64,000 nt of DNA from Chelydra serpentina (Eukaryota; Chordata; Testudines; Chelydridae), in NCBI GenBank assembly GCA_037349315.1, contig JBAIAC010000007.1, positions 51,485,001-51,549,000 of the forward strand, read 5' to 3'. The notes below the pieces were generated by a model. It ran no database searches and was not told where the DNA came from. It saw only the letters and a program-made list of their open reading frames with translations. How positions within the stretch are numbered: the stretch's first letter is position 1; every line of letters starts with the position of its first letter. This document shows positions 13,160 to 24,880 of the stretch, piece by piece. Made by a program: the position numbers and the translations under genes.

Positions 13160-13169
13160 TCTCGCGAGA
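13160..13169. promoter_or_regulatory. TCTCGCGAGA palindromic promoter element
   Basis: A perfect 10-bp palindrome, TCTCGCGAGA, is a known CpG-island promoter element of vertebrates, often within 150 bp of transcription starts. It is adjacent to the X-box-like site. Confidence 0.65.
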
Positions 13170-14377
13170 ACTGTAACCCCGCTGTCTTTACTCCCTGCCG
13201 TCACCCGAGAGGGGGCGGTACCATTCACGGGGAAGGGGGAATCGTGTCCGGAGCAGGCCCTGCCTCTGTGCCCCTAGCTGAGGGAGGATGCATCTTCCTC
13301 CCACCCGTTCGTGGCGAAGAGGCGGGGCTTTGTCCCTTTGTCAGGGGCTCATCGTGCCCCCTTTTCTCATGGTTCAGCCCTAACGCCGCCAGTTCCCTCA
13401 TTGACATTAAAGCTCTTCTGTGACTAAGCCTGGCGAGCTCGGGCGGGCCCAGAGCAAACCCCGCGCCGTCTGTCCGTCCTGCTGCCCTTCAGCCGGGGCA
13501 GAACGCGCGCCACAGTCAGCGGCCACTTTCAACGCCCTGCGGGCGGCAGCGAAACCCGCTCGCGCTGGCCTGGCTAGAAAGCCGACAGTGACACTGCGGA
13601 GTGTCCCGAGACCCTTTTCTGTTGTCCGCCCTGGGAGAATGCCCAGGAATGAGTGAAATGTAAACTACTTTTCAAAGCTAATTAACTTTTAATAAGTTTA
13701 AAATGTGAGTAAACTAGGTAATGACATAATTTTAAAACAATTTGTTAACAATTCTTGATGGAAAAACTAAAGAAATTCGTAGAGTCCCTTTTCAGCCGCT
13801 AGATGGTGCAGCAAGCCGCGGTCCACCCCCCTCCCCTTTATTTATTTAGCACGTTGCATCTAAATTCCATGGAGCTCCAGGAATCGCTCGCCATAATACG
13901 GTTTCTGCGTGGGATACACTCTTCACAGAGGATTGAATGTGAATGACCATTCATTTAGAGCAGGAGGGTGTAGTCCTGGGTTGCAACAACCTTTCCGGTA
14001 GCATAACTCATAAAAAGGGGGTCGCTGTTTTTTTCCAGATTAAAAGTGGATTTATAGTTAAAGTGTTGAATTGTGGTCTAGCAGAGACAAGAAATTCCAT
14101 GAATCTGACTCTTAAATAGTTAATCTAGTACTAGGAACCAATGTGGATCTTTTTCTTCTAATGATGATTTGTGTGTCTAGTTTCCTATATATGAATACTT
14201 CCTTGACTAATAGCATATATGGCATTCGTCCTCATTTATGCGTCCGTTTTTAATGAGCCCATTAAAACTGAGTGTTATACCCAGTAATGTATATCTTTAC
14301 TCACTATCCTCAGCTGATTATTCATTGTTATAAGGGATTGTCATAGGAGAGAGTGCACTAGTAAAACAACACCTTGT

Positions 14378-15367
14378 TATGGGCTGGTTTCTAGTTGGAG
14401 AATCTGGCTGCCTGTAGGGATATTAAAGAAGGTACTGAAAGTGATTCCCCAAGTGAAAGTAACTCCCCATAATTTGTCCCCCACAATTTAAACCTCATAG
14501 CATTACCAAGTAAAAGATCTCTTGGATCCCTTGTTAAACTTACAAGCTACTGTCTGTGTAAACCATTGATTGTATCTGTTCTCAGACAGATACTGTATTG
14601 CTATGAGAAACTTGCAAACAAGTTATTTGACTTTGTTCTTTATGCATGCTTTGTACCTAGAAACAGCATAGAAAGACCCCCACCCTCTTTGATTAAAGGG
14701 CAGGGAGTCTCAAATAAATTAGTACACACCCCGAAAGTGTTGAAGACAGTATGTCTGCTGATGAATGCTTGATGTGCATGAATGAATGAGCAGGGAGGTG
14801 CCAGCCTAGGAATTCAGTGACCATCGGCTGAAGGCGGCATCAAAGTGGGAACGACCAGACAACCCCCGGAGGGTAAATTGGGACCCACCCGATCATCTCA
14901 AAGGATGGGAAAAACAAGATAACATCTGACAGTGTGGAGCCACCAGGAATGCAGTCAGGAATGTGCCATCTGCTGATTGATTCAGCAACAGCATGATGAA
15001 GCAATTCCCATAGACTGACATAGGAATAAATCTCTATAAGAATGGCCTCTAAATACTGAGGACTTTGAGTCTGGTTCTGCAGCCAACCTCCAGGAGCATC
15101 AGATGAATCTGACAAGGACTCGGCTCCACCCTCATGCCCAGGTTACCTGGCCAGTAACTTGGCATGAGCAACTTCTAGGCTGGTAACTATGACATCTATA
15201 CAGAACCTGTGAGTGTGTGTGTGTGTGTGTGTGAATGAATGTGAAACTGAATGAAATAGCTATAACTGACTGCTTACTATGATTCTTTTTGTATTCACAA
15301 TAAATGTGACATTTTGTCTTATCCCCTTTAAAAAGATCCTGCTGGCTTTTATTTTATTGGTATAACA
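14378..15367 (+). mobile_element. Possible LTR-like repeat (weak)
   Basis: The segment begins TGTTATGGGC and ends GGTATAACA, so TGTTAT and ATAACA are complementary ends. There is an AATAAA near 15300, close to the 3' boundary, as in a retroviral-type LTR. No target duplication is visible and the 5' limit is uncertain. A GT microsatellite lies within it. Confidence 0.3.
15213..15233 (+). repeat. (GT)n microsatellite
   Basis: About ten uninterrupted GT units, flanked by GAATGAAT/GAATGTGAA. Confidence 0.95.
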
Positions 15368-16098
15368 TGCCAGAATGTATGACACTCTCTTAGGACCGCA
15401 TAACTGCTGTTATGTACAGCATAATTCTGATTGGTAAATGCACACAGAGCAATATATGGGACTTACAGCGTCTTAAAAGCATATGTCATTTTTAGGGCTG
15501 TCAAGCGATTAAAAAATTAATCGCACTGTTAAATAAATTCTATTAACATTTACATATTTTCAGATGTTTCCTACATTTGCAAATCTATTGATTTCAATTA
15601 AAACAATACAAAGTGTACAGTGCTCAGTTTATTTTGATTACAAATATCTGCACTGTAAAAAAACAAAAAATTAGTATTTTTCAATTCACCTAATACAAAT
15701 ACTCTACTGTAATTTTTTTATCGTGAAAGTTGAACGTACAAATGTAGAAATATGTAAAAAAACTGCAAAAATAAATGTACAATTTTAGCGCCTGCAAGTC
15801 CACTCATTCCTACTTCTTGTTCAGCCAATCACTCAGACAAACAAGTTTGTTTACATTTGCAGGAGATAATGCTGCCCGCTTCTTGTTTATATCACCTGAA
15901 AATGAGAACAGATATTCTCATGGCACTGTTGTAGCCGGCATCGCAAGATATTTATGTGCCAGATACGCTAAAGATTAATATGTCCCTTCATGCTTGAACC
16001 ACCATTCCAGGGGACATGCATCCATGCTGATGACAGGTTCTGCTCGATAACAATCTAAAGCAGTGCAGACCAATGCATGTTCGTTTTCATTATCTGAA

Positions 16099-16311
16099 TC
16101 AGCTGCCACCAGCAGAAGGTTGATTTTTCTTTTCTGGTGGTTCAGGTTCTGTAGTTTCTGCATCAGAGTGTTGCTCTTTTAAGACTTCTGAAATCATGCT
16201 CCACACCTCGTCCCTCTCAGATTTTGGAAAACACTTCAAATTCTTAAACCTTGGGTCAAGTGCTGTAGCTATCTTTAGAAATATATTGGTACCTTCTTTG
16301 CATTTTGTCAA
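16099..16311 (-). pseudogene. hAT transposase fragment, internal part
   Basis: The frame includes FLKIATALDPRFKNLKCFPK followed by ERDEVWSMI, typical of the region just before the C-terminal dimerisation domain of ZBED-like hAT transposases. It lies on the strand opposite the C-terminal piece at 16491-16664, so the coding order has been rearranged. It cannot encode a working transposase. Confidence 0.75.
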
Positions 16312-16490
16312 ATCTGCAGTGAAAGTGTTCTTAAAATGAACAACATGTGCTGGGTCATCATCCGAAACTACTATAACATGAAATATATGGCAGAATGCGA
16401 GTAAAACAGAGCAGGGGAAAATACAATTCTCCCCAAACGAATGCAGTCACAAATTTAATTATTAACACATTTTTTTTAACATGCATCATC

Positions 16491-16664
16491 AGCATGGAAG
16501 CATGTCCTCTGGAATGGTGGCCGAAGCATGAAGGGGCATATGAATATTTAGCATATCTGGCACGTAAATACCTTGCAATGCCAGCTACAAAAGTGCCATG
16601 CAAATGCCTGTTCTCACTTTCTGGTGACATTGTAAATAAGAAGAGGGCATATTATCTCCTGTAA
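16491..16664 (+). pseudogene. hAT transposase C-terminal dimerisation fragment
   Basis: The peptide MEACPLEWWPKHEGAYEYLA followed by ARKYLAMPATKVPCKCLFSL matches the hAT C-terminal dimerisation motif (W..H...Y..L..LA..YL..PA...P.E..FS..G). The usual Glu in the P.E..FS motif is Lys here. A second, inverted and more decayed copy of the same segment lies at about 15890-16035. Confidence 0.8.
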
Positions 16665-17689
16665 ATGTAAACAAACTTCTTTGTCTTAGCAATTGGCTGA
16701 ACAAGAAGTAGGTCTGAGTGGACTTGTAAGCTCTGAAGTTTTACATTGTTACCTAACTGCACTCAAAAACAAAACAAACAAAAAAAACTGACATTTGTAA
16801 GTTGCACTTTCATGACATGAGGTGAATTGAAAAATACTATTTCTTTTGTTTATCATTTTTACAGTGTAAATATTTGTAATAAAAATATATTTTTATTTCA
16901 GTTACAACACAGAATACAATATATATGAAAATGTAGAAAAATATCCAAAATATTTAAACAGAATACCAATTGAAATGTATTAACAGTGCAATTCAAACTG
17001 TGATTAATGTCAATTTTTAATCACAATTAATTTTTGAATTAATCACGTGACTTAACTGCGATTAATCGACAGCCCTGGTTATTTTATAATTATTTCACTT
17101 TATTGGTATCTTTTCTGGTATTTAGTAGAGTAATTGACAGGATTCACAATTAAAGTGGATATAGATAATGCAGAAAACCTTCGAGTCACTGCATATATTT
17201 TAATGTGCTATGAGATTCCAATATTTTGAGCTCCAAGTATATTCAGACACCAACATTAATCTGCAGTTGAGATGACGGTATTTAAAGCAGATTTTAAGAT
17301 ACAGGGAGGCCCTCAAAGCAGCTTATTTATAATGCTGTGGATCAAGTCTGATATTGTATTGTACATACTATGAAAAGTATGCCATTTGATATGTAGAACA
17401 TTGCAGATAAGTATGTACTGTAATTTGGAGCAGAAAATGAATATTAATTAATCTGGGGATTTTTTAAAAATTAGGTTCAGACCAGAAACTATTATTAGAA
17501 TATAAATCTGAAGGGGAAATTTTTCCTATTATATTCATGTTGAAGGGGTTTAGTACCACAAGTGTATATATGAATATATTAAACGCACAAACTGCCACTT
17601 TACTAGAAATGTCATTTTCATTTTAAAAAATGAATAGAATGAATGACCGTGAATCATCTTAGGCATAACAGCAAACTTTTTAGACCAGG

Positions 17690-17880
17690 AAACTCCTAGG
17701 CTCCAAATCAGTCCCTGACTTGCTGTGTGGTTTTTGGGCAAGTCACTTAACTTTGGTATTCCTCAGTTTCTCTCCCCCCCCCCACCCCATTTAGAAAATG
17801 GGGATAATATATACTTACCTCGTATAGGGGCATTATGCAGTTTGTAGAGAGCTAGAGATCCTTTGATGATATGTGCTATA
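17690..17880 (+). mobile_element. MIR-type SINE
   Basis: The core reads GCAAGTCACTTAACTTTGGT, then CCTCAGTTTCTC, a C-rich run, and GAAAATGGGGATAATATATA. This is the order of the MIR core and tail. Confidence 0.75.
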
Positions 17881-18460
17881 GAAGTGCAGCATATTACAAT
17901 CAAGAAAGAAAACACAAGAGAAACATGAACACAAGTGTTGATGCCCAGAGCCTGAATATCTTCCCTTCTAACATTCAAGATTTTTATTGATGTGCCCAAC
18001 AATAGTGAACAGAACATTACATTGCACCATTTTATTTGTACATATATTTATGGTAACATACCTAGAGCTTTGGATTGGTGACCTCCAGCCTTTTTTAAAG
18101 AAATTTAAATAAATGGCATGTGGCAATCATACTGGTCAGGATGCCAGAACGAAACCCCTAGCCACCAGTTCAGACTGATTTTAACACTTTGGTACATTTG
18201 TGACACATTTATTGGCTCTGTTTGCATGGAGACGCATTGAGCCCTCAGTGTCTCCAAAAGCAGATTTTCCATCCAAGAACTAATATTAGAGAAAAAAAGG
18301 ATGATTAAGAGAATCTCCCTTTTCAGACTCTACTTCTGGACAGCTAGTGGATTCAGGGCTGGATTAAGGCAATCAGGGACCTAAATACAGTGTAAATACA
18401 AGCTTGCTGCACCCAGCATCACAGGGCTCTCTCACCCCAGTAACACACAGGTAGTGCAAG

Positions 18461-18752
18461 CATAGGCACCGACTTCCGGTGGGGGCTGACGCCGGGCCCC
18501 AAGGCCGGGCCCCGCCCCCAACGCCGGGTGACGTTGCAGGGCCCCGCCCCAACGCCACGTCTCCCAGCATCGGGGGCGGGGCCCCGCAATGTCTCCCGGT
18601 GCTGAGGTAAGCTTGCCGCGGATCCCGGGACTGGCGGAAAGCTGGGCGCGAGCCCCGGGGATGGCGGGGAGCTGTCGGTGGGTGTTCTGCACCCACCAAT
18701 TTTTCCCCGTGAGTGCTCCAGCCCCGGAGCACCCACGGAGTCGGCGCCTATG
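18461..18752. mobile_element. GC-rich MITE with CATAGGCGCCGACT termini
   Basis: The left end CATAGGCACCGACTTCCGGT and the right end, ending GAGTCGGCGCCTATG, are inverted repeats. The subterminal part GCTCCAGCCCCGGAGC is itself palindromic. The same terminal sequence begins the larger element at 56574. No target duplication is clear. Confidence 0.7.
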
Positions 18753-19023
18753 ACAAGATGCCTTACTCTTCCCCTAGCAGCAGGGACAGAGGTCCCTTCT
18801 CTCAAGACAGTGTCAAGGAGGTAAGTAGCATAGGACCCTCTTTCCCCTCAAGCGCAGCAGAAAGGCATCCCTCTCCCCCTGGGAGCAGCAGGGGTCCCTT
18901 CTCTTGGAGTGGCAGGGAGGCAGTGGGAAGAAGGACCTCTCCCAGAATATATCCCCAGCAGCCACATCATATCTGCTTGGGTCGGTGGACCAGGCTTGCT
19001 GCACTCTTCTCCTGCCACACTTA

Positions 19024-19312
19024 GGGTATGTCTTCACTAGCAATGTTAAAGTGCTGCCACGGCAGCACTTTAACGTGGCTGTGTAGTCAAGGCAACAGTG
19101 CTGGGAGAGAGCTCTCCCAGCGATGTAAAAAAAAAAAAAAAAGACCCCCATGAGGGAAGTAGCCACCAGCACTGGGAGCTGGTGCACTGTGCTGATGCAC
19201 TGTCTAACACTGCCACTTCATAGCACTGAAACTTGCAGCACTCAGGGGGTGTTTTTTCACACCCTGGAGCGAGAAAGTTGCAGCGCTGTAAAGTGGCAGT
19301 GTAGACAAGGCC
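19024..19312. mobile_element. Harbinger-type MITE
   Basis: The inverted termini GGGTATGTCTTCACTAGCA and (right end, reverse complement) GGCCTTGTCTACACTGCCA are flanked by TTA on both sides (19021-19023 and 19313-19315). The left end matches that of the autonomous element at 21140. It also contains an internal palindrome, AGTGCTGCCACGGCAGCACT. It is non-coding. Confidence 0.85.
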
Positions 19313-21517
19313 TTAGAGTCCTCTGCTGGGGAGGTGTTAGCAGGTGTTTTCACCTCATTGAGATGGGGGCAGTTCACATGTCACATTTCAGGCTCTCTAC
19401 AAATGCAGATAGACAGCATTGCATCAGTTACACTTGGCTCACTTTTTATTTTCCCCCAAAATAACAAGGCTTAGAAATTTACTTTTTTTAAAATGAAAAC
19501 TCAGATTCTGAAAGTTACATGATTTCAGAAGCCAGGGCCCAGGCATAGGTTTATAAATCCAAACTGCAATCTGACTTTGAGCAGTTTAACTTGATAGCTT
19601 CAGGCTTTCTACACCACACATCCTTCATAGCTCTTTAACTGGTTCACTTGCTGGCAGGTAGTTGCTGCATTCCTCAGTAAGAGTTTCCAACTGTGGCTCT
19701 TCTACCCGTCAGGAACGTTTCTCCAGAGATATAGATGTGTGCCTATTGGATACACATATATACTCCATGATAGGGTCTCAGTCTTATTGGCTGGTGTTTG
19801 CCCTCATTTTTGTAAGGTCTATATCCTCTCACATCACAACACATACGTCCAGATAATGAATGATTCTTTCAAAATATTTTTGAATGAGTGATATTGATTA
19901 CGAAGGGTGCTGGACATTTAGACCTGAAGACTGAAATTCTCTCTGGTCTAGGATAACCAGCCCAGCTGTATTTCAGTGCCTCCCAAGAATTCAAAGAAAT
20001 AATCTTTCTTTCTGTGTTTATTCATAGAGCAAGTACTGAACTAGCAGCAGCAGGGTAACTTTCCCCACACCAATAGGTATATCAGCCCTGACCTGTTGGT
20101 GAAAGAGTCATCATAACCATCCAGCTCTCTGCTCAGCTTACCAACAAGGGTGCCAATCACGATGGCAGGGGTTTTTGATTATGTGGACACCTATCCATTT
20201 GGAACTAGACTAAAACCACTCAATAGTCAAATGATTATTACTTGTGGTCACAACTGTTACTGACTTGGGATGGATTTGAACACCCTATAGAGGCAAAAGT
20301 CTTTATCTTATTACCATTCCTTCTGCCATCCAGGGCTGTCTCAACAATTGGCCCAATTACTCATTGCTATATGGCTACTTTGTGGCAGCTAGGCTGGTGC
20401 CAAGGAGCCATGACAGTAGTGCAGGGGGAAGGGGGTTTGTATGCCACCTATGCAGGAATAATAGGCTCAGGGAACATTCCAGAGCAGGGTGGGGACAGAG
20501 AGGGAGGCATGTTCATAGGAGCCATTACAATAGGGGCATAAGTTTGCACTAGCCTCCACAAATCCCTGAATGGAAGAGGTGCAAACCCCCTCAGACACCC
20601 ATACAGGGATTATTCTAGCCCAATATTTCTAACATATAATGCTAATTTGTGGAAAGGTGAAATCCCATAGAATCCATCATCATACTACAGTCAACAACTT
20701 CAACAGTTTTCTTCATAAGTGCCTAGTTTTTTTAGAACAAAAGCTAGGTTGAGATGATAGGAGCTGCGTGACACATTCAACTTGAGTCAACCTTGCTTCA
20801 AGCTCGTGCTACATTCTTGAGCCAGCAGCAATTCATTAGAACTTGTGTGCCCATGAACTGTGTCTATTGACTCCACTTGGGAACTTTTTAAAACTCTATC
20901 GGGACATCTGCAAGCACTCCAAGGCTGCTTTCCATGGTGTATCTCATGTTCAAGACATAGGGACAGGGCACTTGCTGGAGGCAAAGTCCAACTGCTGCTT
21001 CTTAACTACTTTCAGAGAAAGCACACAGCACAGGCAAGGCACATTGCCCCTAAGTGGAGGATACCACCCACTCCCATTGGAAAAAACACACTGCGTCTTC
21101 ACACTATGCTGTTCTCAAAGGCATAAGGCTGTTCTCTAAGGGTATGTCTACACTACGGTACTAGTTCGATTTCTGTGAAACCGAACTTGTGAACCTGATA
21201 TTTCCAGGTCGATTGTTCGAATCCACACCAGGGATCTTTTTTCGAATGTCCGAGTCCACAGTAGGGGGGCAAGCGTCGACATTGCAAGCGGTGCACTGTG
21301 GGTAGCTATCCCACAGTTCCCGCAGTCCCGCCTGCCCACTGGAATTCTGGGTGTAGCCCCCAGTGCCTTGTGGGAACGAAATTGTGTCAAGGGTCGGTAT
21401 ACGTAAATTTCGTCACTCGACCCACACTTCCGCCTTCCCAACGTGAAAGCGCCGGCGGGGAATGAATTCGCGCCCTTTTCCTGTGGCTGATAGCTCGGAC
21501 GCCACTGGACAGTGAGC

Positions 21518-22802
21518 ATGGAGCCCTCCGCGATTATCGCAGCTGTCCTGTCCCTAGCCAACAACTCGCGCCTTATAGCGCACCTTTTCCAGACTCTGAT
21601 GCAGAGAAATCGGGAGAGGAGACAACGTAATCTCCGGGAGTACTTAAACTCTGAAAGGGGCATTGATCTCTTGCAAAGCGCTGGACCCCGGCCCCTAGAC
21701 ATCATGGTGGCAATGGGTCATGTTGATCCCGTGGAACGGCGATGCTGGGCAAGGGAAACAAGCACTGACTGGTGGGACCGCATAGTGCTGCAGGTATGGG
21801 ATGAGTCCCAGTGGCTGCGAAACTTTCGGATGCGTAAGTGCACTTTTATGGAACTTTGTGAGTTGCTGTCCCCTGCCCTGAAGCGCCAGGACACCCGGAT
21901 GCGAGCTGCCCTCAGTGTCCAGAAGCGAGTGGCCATAGCCCTGTGGAAGCTTGCAACCCCTGACAGCTACCGGTCAGTAGCGAACCAATTTGGAGTGGGC
22001 AAGTCTACCGTGGGGGGTTGCTGTGATGCAGGTAGCCCATGCAATCGTTGACCTGCTGTTCCAGAAAGTAGTGACCCTGGGAGACGTGCAGGCGATCATA
22101 GATGGCTTCGCTGCAATGGGATTCCCAAACTGCGGTGGGGCCATAGATGGGACACACATCCCTATCCTGGGACCGGAGCACCAGGGCGGCCAGTATATTA
22201 ACCGAAAGGGCTATTTTTCTATGGTTCTGCAAGCACTAGTGGACCACAAAGGACGTTTTACGAACATCAATGTTGGGTGGCCAGGCAAGGTTCATGATGC
22301 TCGTGTTTTCAAAAACTCTGGTCTGTTTAGACGCCTGCAACAGGGGGTGTATTTCCCCGACCACAAAATCACTGTTGGGGATGTGGAGATGCCAACAGTG
22401 ATCCTGGGGGACCCTGCCTACCCGCTAATGCCATGGCTCATGAAGCCATACACGGGAGCCCTGGACACTGAAAAGGAGCTCTTTAATTACAGCCTGAGCA
22501 AGTGCAGAATGGTGGTGGAGTGTGCCTTTGGCCGTCTCAAGGCAAGATGGCGAAGCTTACTTACTCGCTGCGACCTCAGCCCTAAAAATATCCCCATTGT
22601 GATTGCAGCGTGCTGTGTGCTCCACAATCTCTGTGAGATCAAGGGGGAGACATTTATGCAGGGCTGGGAGGTTGAGGCAAATCGACTAGCAGCAGATTAC
22701 GCTCAGCCAGACACCAGAGCCATTCGAAGATCACAGCGGGAGGCGGTGCGCATCCGGGAAGCTTTGAAAGCTCGCTTCCAGACAGAGCGGGTTAACCATT
22801 GA
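21518..22802 (+). pseudogene. Harbinger transposase with one frameshift
   Basis: The DDE nuclease (DDE_Tnp_4 family) cuts and inserts the element. The first frame (from ATG 21518) gives an N-terminal helical region containing RETSTDWWDRIVLQVW and a helix-turn-helix-like YRSVANQFGVGKSTVG. The second frame, to 22802, carries GGAIDGTHIPI (first Asp), ILGDPAYPL (second Asp) and VECAFGRLKARW (catalytic Glu). The two frames overlap, and continuity changes at the G6 run at 22012-22017 (one base too many). All three acidic residues are present. A single homopolymer base separates it from an open frame, so either an assembly error or a real inactivating change is possible. Confidence 0.9.
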
Positions 22803-23573
22803 CTGCTACACTTCCGTAAACAGATACTGGACCTTCCCCTGTCCCTTTACACATGTCCCGTTGCCCATCCTCCCATTACCAACCCCCTTCCCCCTCCTTG
22901 GTTCAACGCTGTAAAGTCACAGTAAAGGAAAGATTTTTTTGTGTGAACCTTTTCCTGTACTTCTTATTGGGTAATGATTATCACCGTGGAGGCATACGGC
23001 GGTTGGGGGGCGGTTTGGTTGGGGGACACTTCCCTTCAAAGGGGAAGCTCTTTACCCTGCCCAAAGCGCAGTGCCAAGAGGTGTTCCGCTTGCTTAAAGG
23101 GACAATCAGCCTCTCCTAATCCCATGTGTGTGTGGTGTTGTCTATGTGCCTTTTACGTTGTGACTATCGCCTACGGATCCCACGGTGCACTGATCTATCC
23201 AGCAGGCTACTGTCAGCCGCAAAAGATCAGCGACCACCCTCCCCAAACATAAAGTGCACCACCCAACCCCCAATCCCCAGGTTTACAACGTATAAACCTG
23301 CACAACGAAGGACAGGTGTGCTTAATGCATGCAATCTGTACTGTGCTTGTCACTTCAGCAGTTACCCTGTGTGCACCCTCGTTTCTGCTCCCATTATCTG
23401 CACTTACAAAACATGTTAACCACTACCCAGACATACAAACGGTCCCATTTAAAACACTCAGGGAAACATTGGTGAACCAAAAAACCAGATTTATTCAACA
23501 GAACAGTAACTTAACATGGGACCTGGGAAGGGAGGTGCTCAGGGGTGCTGCTGGATGGAGAGGAGGGAAAAGT

Positions 23574-24055
23574 CTAAGGTTTAGGGAATGACAGCCTTCT
23601 ACTACTGCAGCGGTCTGCAGGGGTGGATTGAGTATTTCCACGCACCCTGGCTCCCCTTGTCCTAGTGACTTTTGGGGAGGAAGCCACTGGACTTGGTGGT
23701 GGGGGAGGGCGGCTTGAAAGAACATACAGAGGTGCTCTTTCCTCATGTCTCCTGTCCTGGAGAACATCCACTAGGCGCCGGAGCGTGTCTGTTTGCTCCC
23801 TCATGATTCCCAGCATTGTTTGGGTCGCCTGCTGATCCTCCTGCCGCCACCTGTCCTCGCGCGCTTCAGCCCTCTGCTCCCGTTCCCTGGCTGCTCGCTC
23901 GTACCATGCAAACTCCTCTCTGCGGTGTGCCGCCTCCCTCTGTGACAGCATCATTAATTCTGAGAACATGTCGTCCCTGGTTCTCTTTTTGCGCCGCCTT
24001 ATCTGGACTAGGCCGTGGGTGGGAGAAGCACGGGTTGGGTGGGAGACACTCACAG
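23574..24055 (-). CDS. Harbinger Myb-like protein, exon 2
   Basis: The acceptor CCCACAG (24056-24057) opens an exon that joins exon 1 in phase 1 (G|CT gives Ala). It encodes about 160 residues: a basic stretch, RRRKKRTRDDMFSELM, that may act in nuclear localisation; then a long charged helix rich in Arg, Glu and Gln (AAREREQRAEAREDRWRQE); then a Pro/Ser-rich tail. The helix is probably a coiled coil. This architecture is known for the accessory protein of Harbinger elements, which brings the transposase to the ends and into the nucleus. No stop interrupts it. The C-terminus is at 23574. Confidence 0.8.
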
Positions 24056-24431
24056 CTGTGGGATAAATGAAAGGGAGTGAATTCCTCAGAATGATACTTT
24101 TTCAAGAACAATGACCATACTCTTTAACCGTGAATAGGACCAAACACAGTGACTATCACATGTACACGTACGACAAGGTCAAATACTATGCCTTAAGGCT
24201 GAATGAGTGTCTGGGGTCCCGGTATACGGATCCCAGAAGCCTTGCCGTACACAGAAAATCACCTCTCTGAAAACCATGGTAAGGTGCTGACTTAGGACTG
24301 CTGCGAGATTGCTTCACAGCAGTGCTCTACTCCCATGTCTCCCTCAGTGTTCCTGGCGGCGGGCAGGAAATGCTGCTGGCCAAACCGATAATCTACGGCG
24401 GCTGTCCTAAACCACCCACCAGTCCGCGTTG

Positions 24432-24880
24432 CCGCTCCAGGGAACCAAAAATGCCCGCGAACCGCCCAGCATGAACGGCTCGCCTACCCTTCCCCCCCCT
24501 CCGCGTGGCTGCTCCAGGGAACCAAAAATGCCCGCGAACCGCTCAGCGTGAACGGCTCGCCTACCCTTCCCCCCCCTCCGCGTGGCTGCTCCAGGGAACC
24601 AAAAATGCCCGCGAACCGCTCAGCGTGAACGGCTCGCCTACCCTTCCCCCCCCTCCGCGTGGCTGCTCCAGGGAACCAAAAATGCCCGCGAACCGCTCAG
24701 CGTGAACGGCTCGCCTACCCTTCCCCCCCCTCCGCGTGGCTGCTCCAGGGAACCAAAAATGCCCGCGAACCGCTCAGCATGAACGGCTCGCCTACCCTTC
24801 CCCCCCTCCGCGTGGCTGCTCCAGGGAATCTAAAATGCCCGTGAACCGCTCAGCGTGAACGGCTCGCCTATCCTATCCCC
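24432..24880 (+). repeat. 77-bp minisatellite, about 5.8 copies
   Basis: The unit includes GCTCCAGGGAACCAAAAATG, CCCGCGAACCGCTCAGC, GAACGGCTCGCCTACCC and a C7-8 run with TCCGCGTGG. Successive copies start 77 bp apart and are nearly identical in the centre; the outer copies diverge. Because 77 is not a multiple of 3, the same peptide appears in all three frames in turn. Those open frames are artefacts. It lies in the intron of the Myb-like gene. Confidence 0.95.

Larger units (their letters stand above)
12900..13640 (-). promoter_or_regulatory. FSIP1: CpG island, likely FSIP1 promoter
   Basis: This GC-rich, CpG-rich block stands out from AT-rich flanks. It carries several GC boxes (CCCCGCCCC-type, 13017-13043), an X-box-like site (13114-13127) and a TCTCGCGAGA palindrome (13160-13169). 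It lies 2.6 kb upstream of the FSIP1 ATG exon on the minus strand, where a first exon is expected. Part of the sequence near 13340-13640 could serve a divergent transcript, but I see no gene on the plus strand. Confidence 0.75.
15493..17077. mobile_element. hAT element with very long inverted repeats (foldback form)
   Basis: The ends are TAGGGCTGTCAAGCGATTAA and, on the right, TTAATCGACAGCCCTG. The 8-mers GTCATTTT (15485-15492) and GTTATTTT (17078-17085) are a target duplication with one mismatch. The left 540 bp and the right 590 bp are inverted copies of each other. Both carry the CACTCA..TACTTCTTGTTCAGCCAAT stretch and the same C-terminal transposase-coding part. The central 16040-16490 holds a more internal transposase piece. 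Confidence 0.85.

Noticed and set aside
12391..13656. Several open frames in the CpG island, considered as a plus-strand gene
   Set aside because: No splice-compatible continuation, no recognisable domain and GC-driven openness; the region fits a promoter better.
24432..24880. Regular 77-bp repeats, checked as a CRISPR-like array
   Set aside because: The units are contiguous, without unique spacers, and lie inside a eukaryotic DNA transposon; it is a minisatellite.
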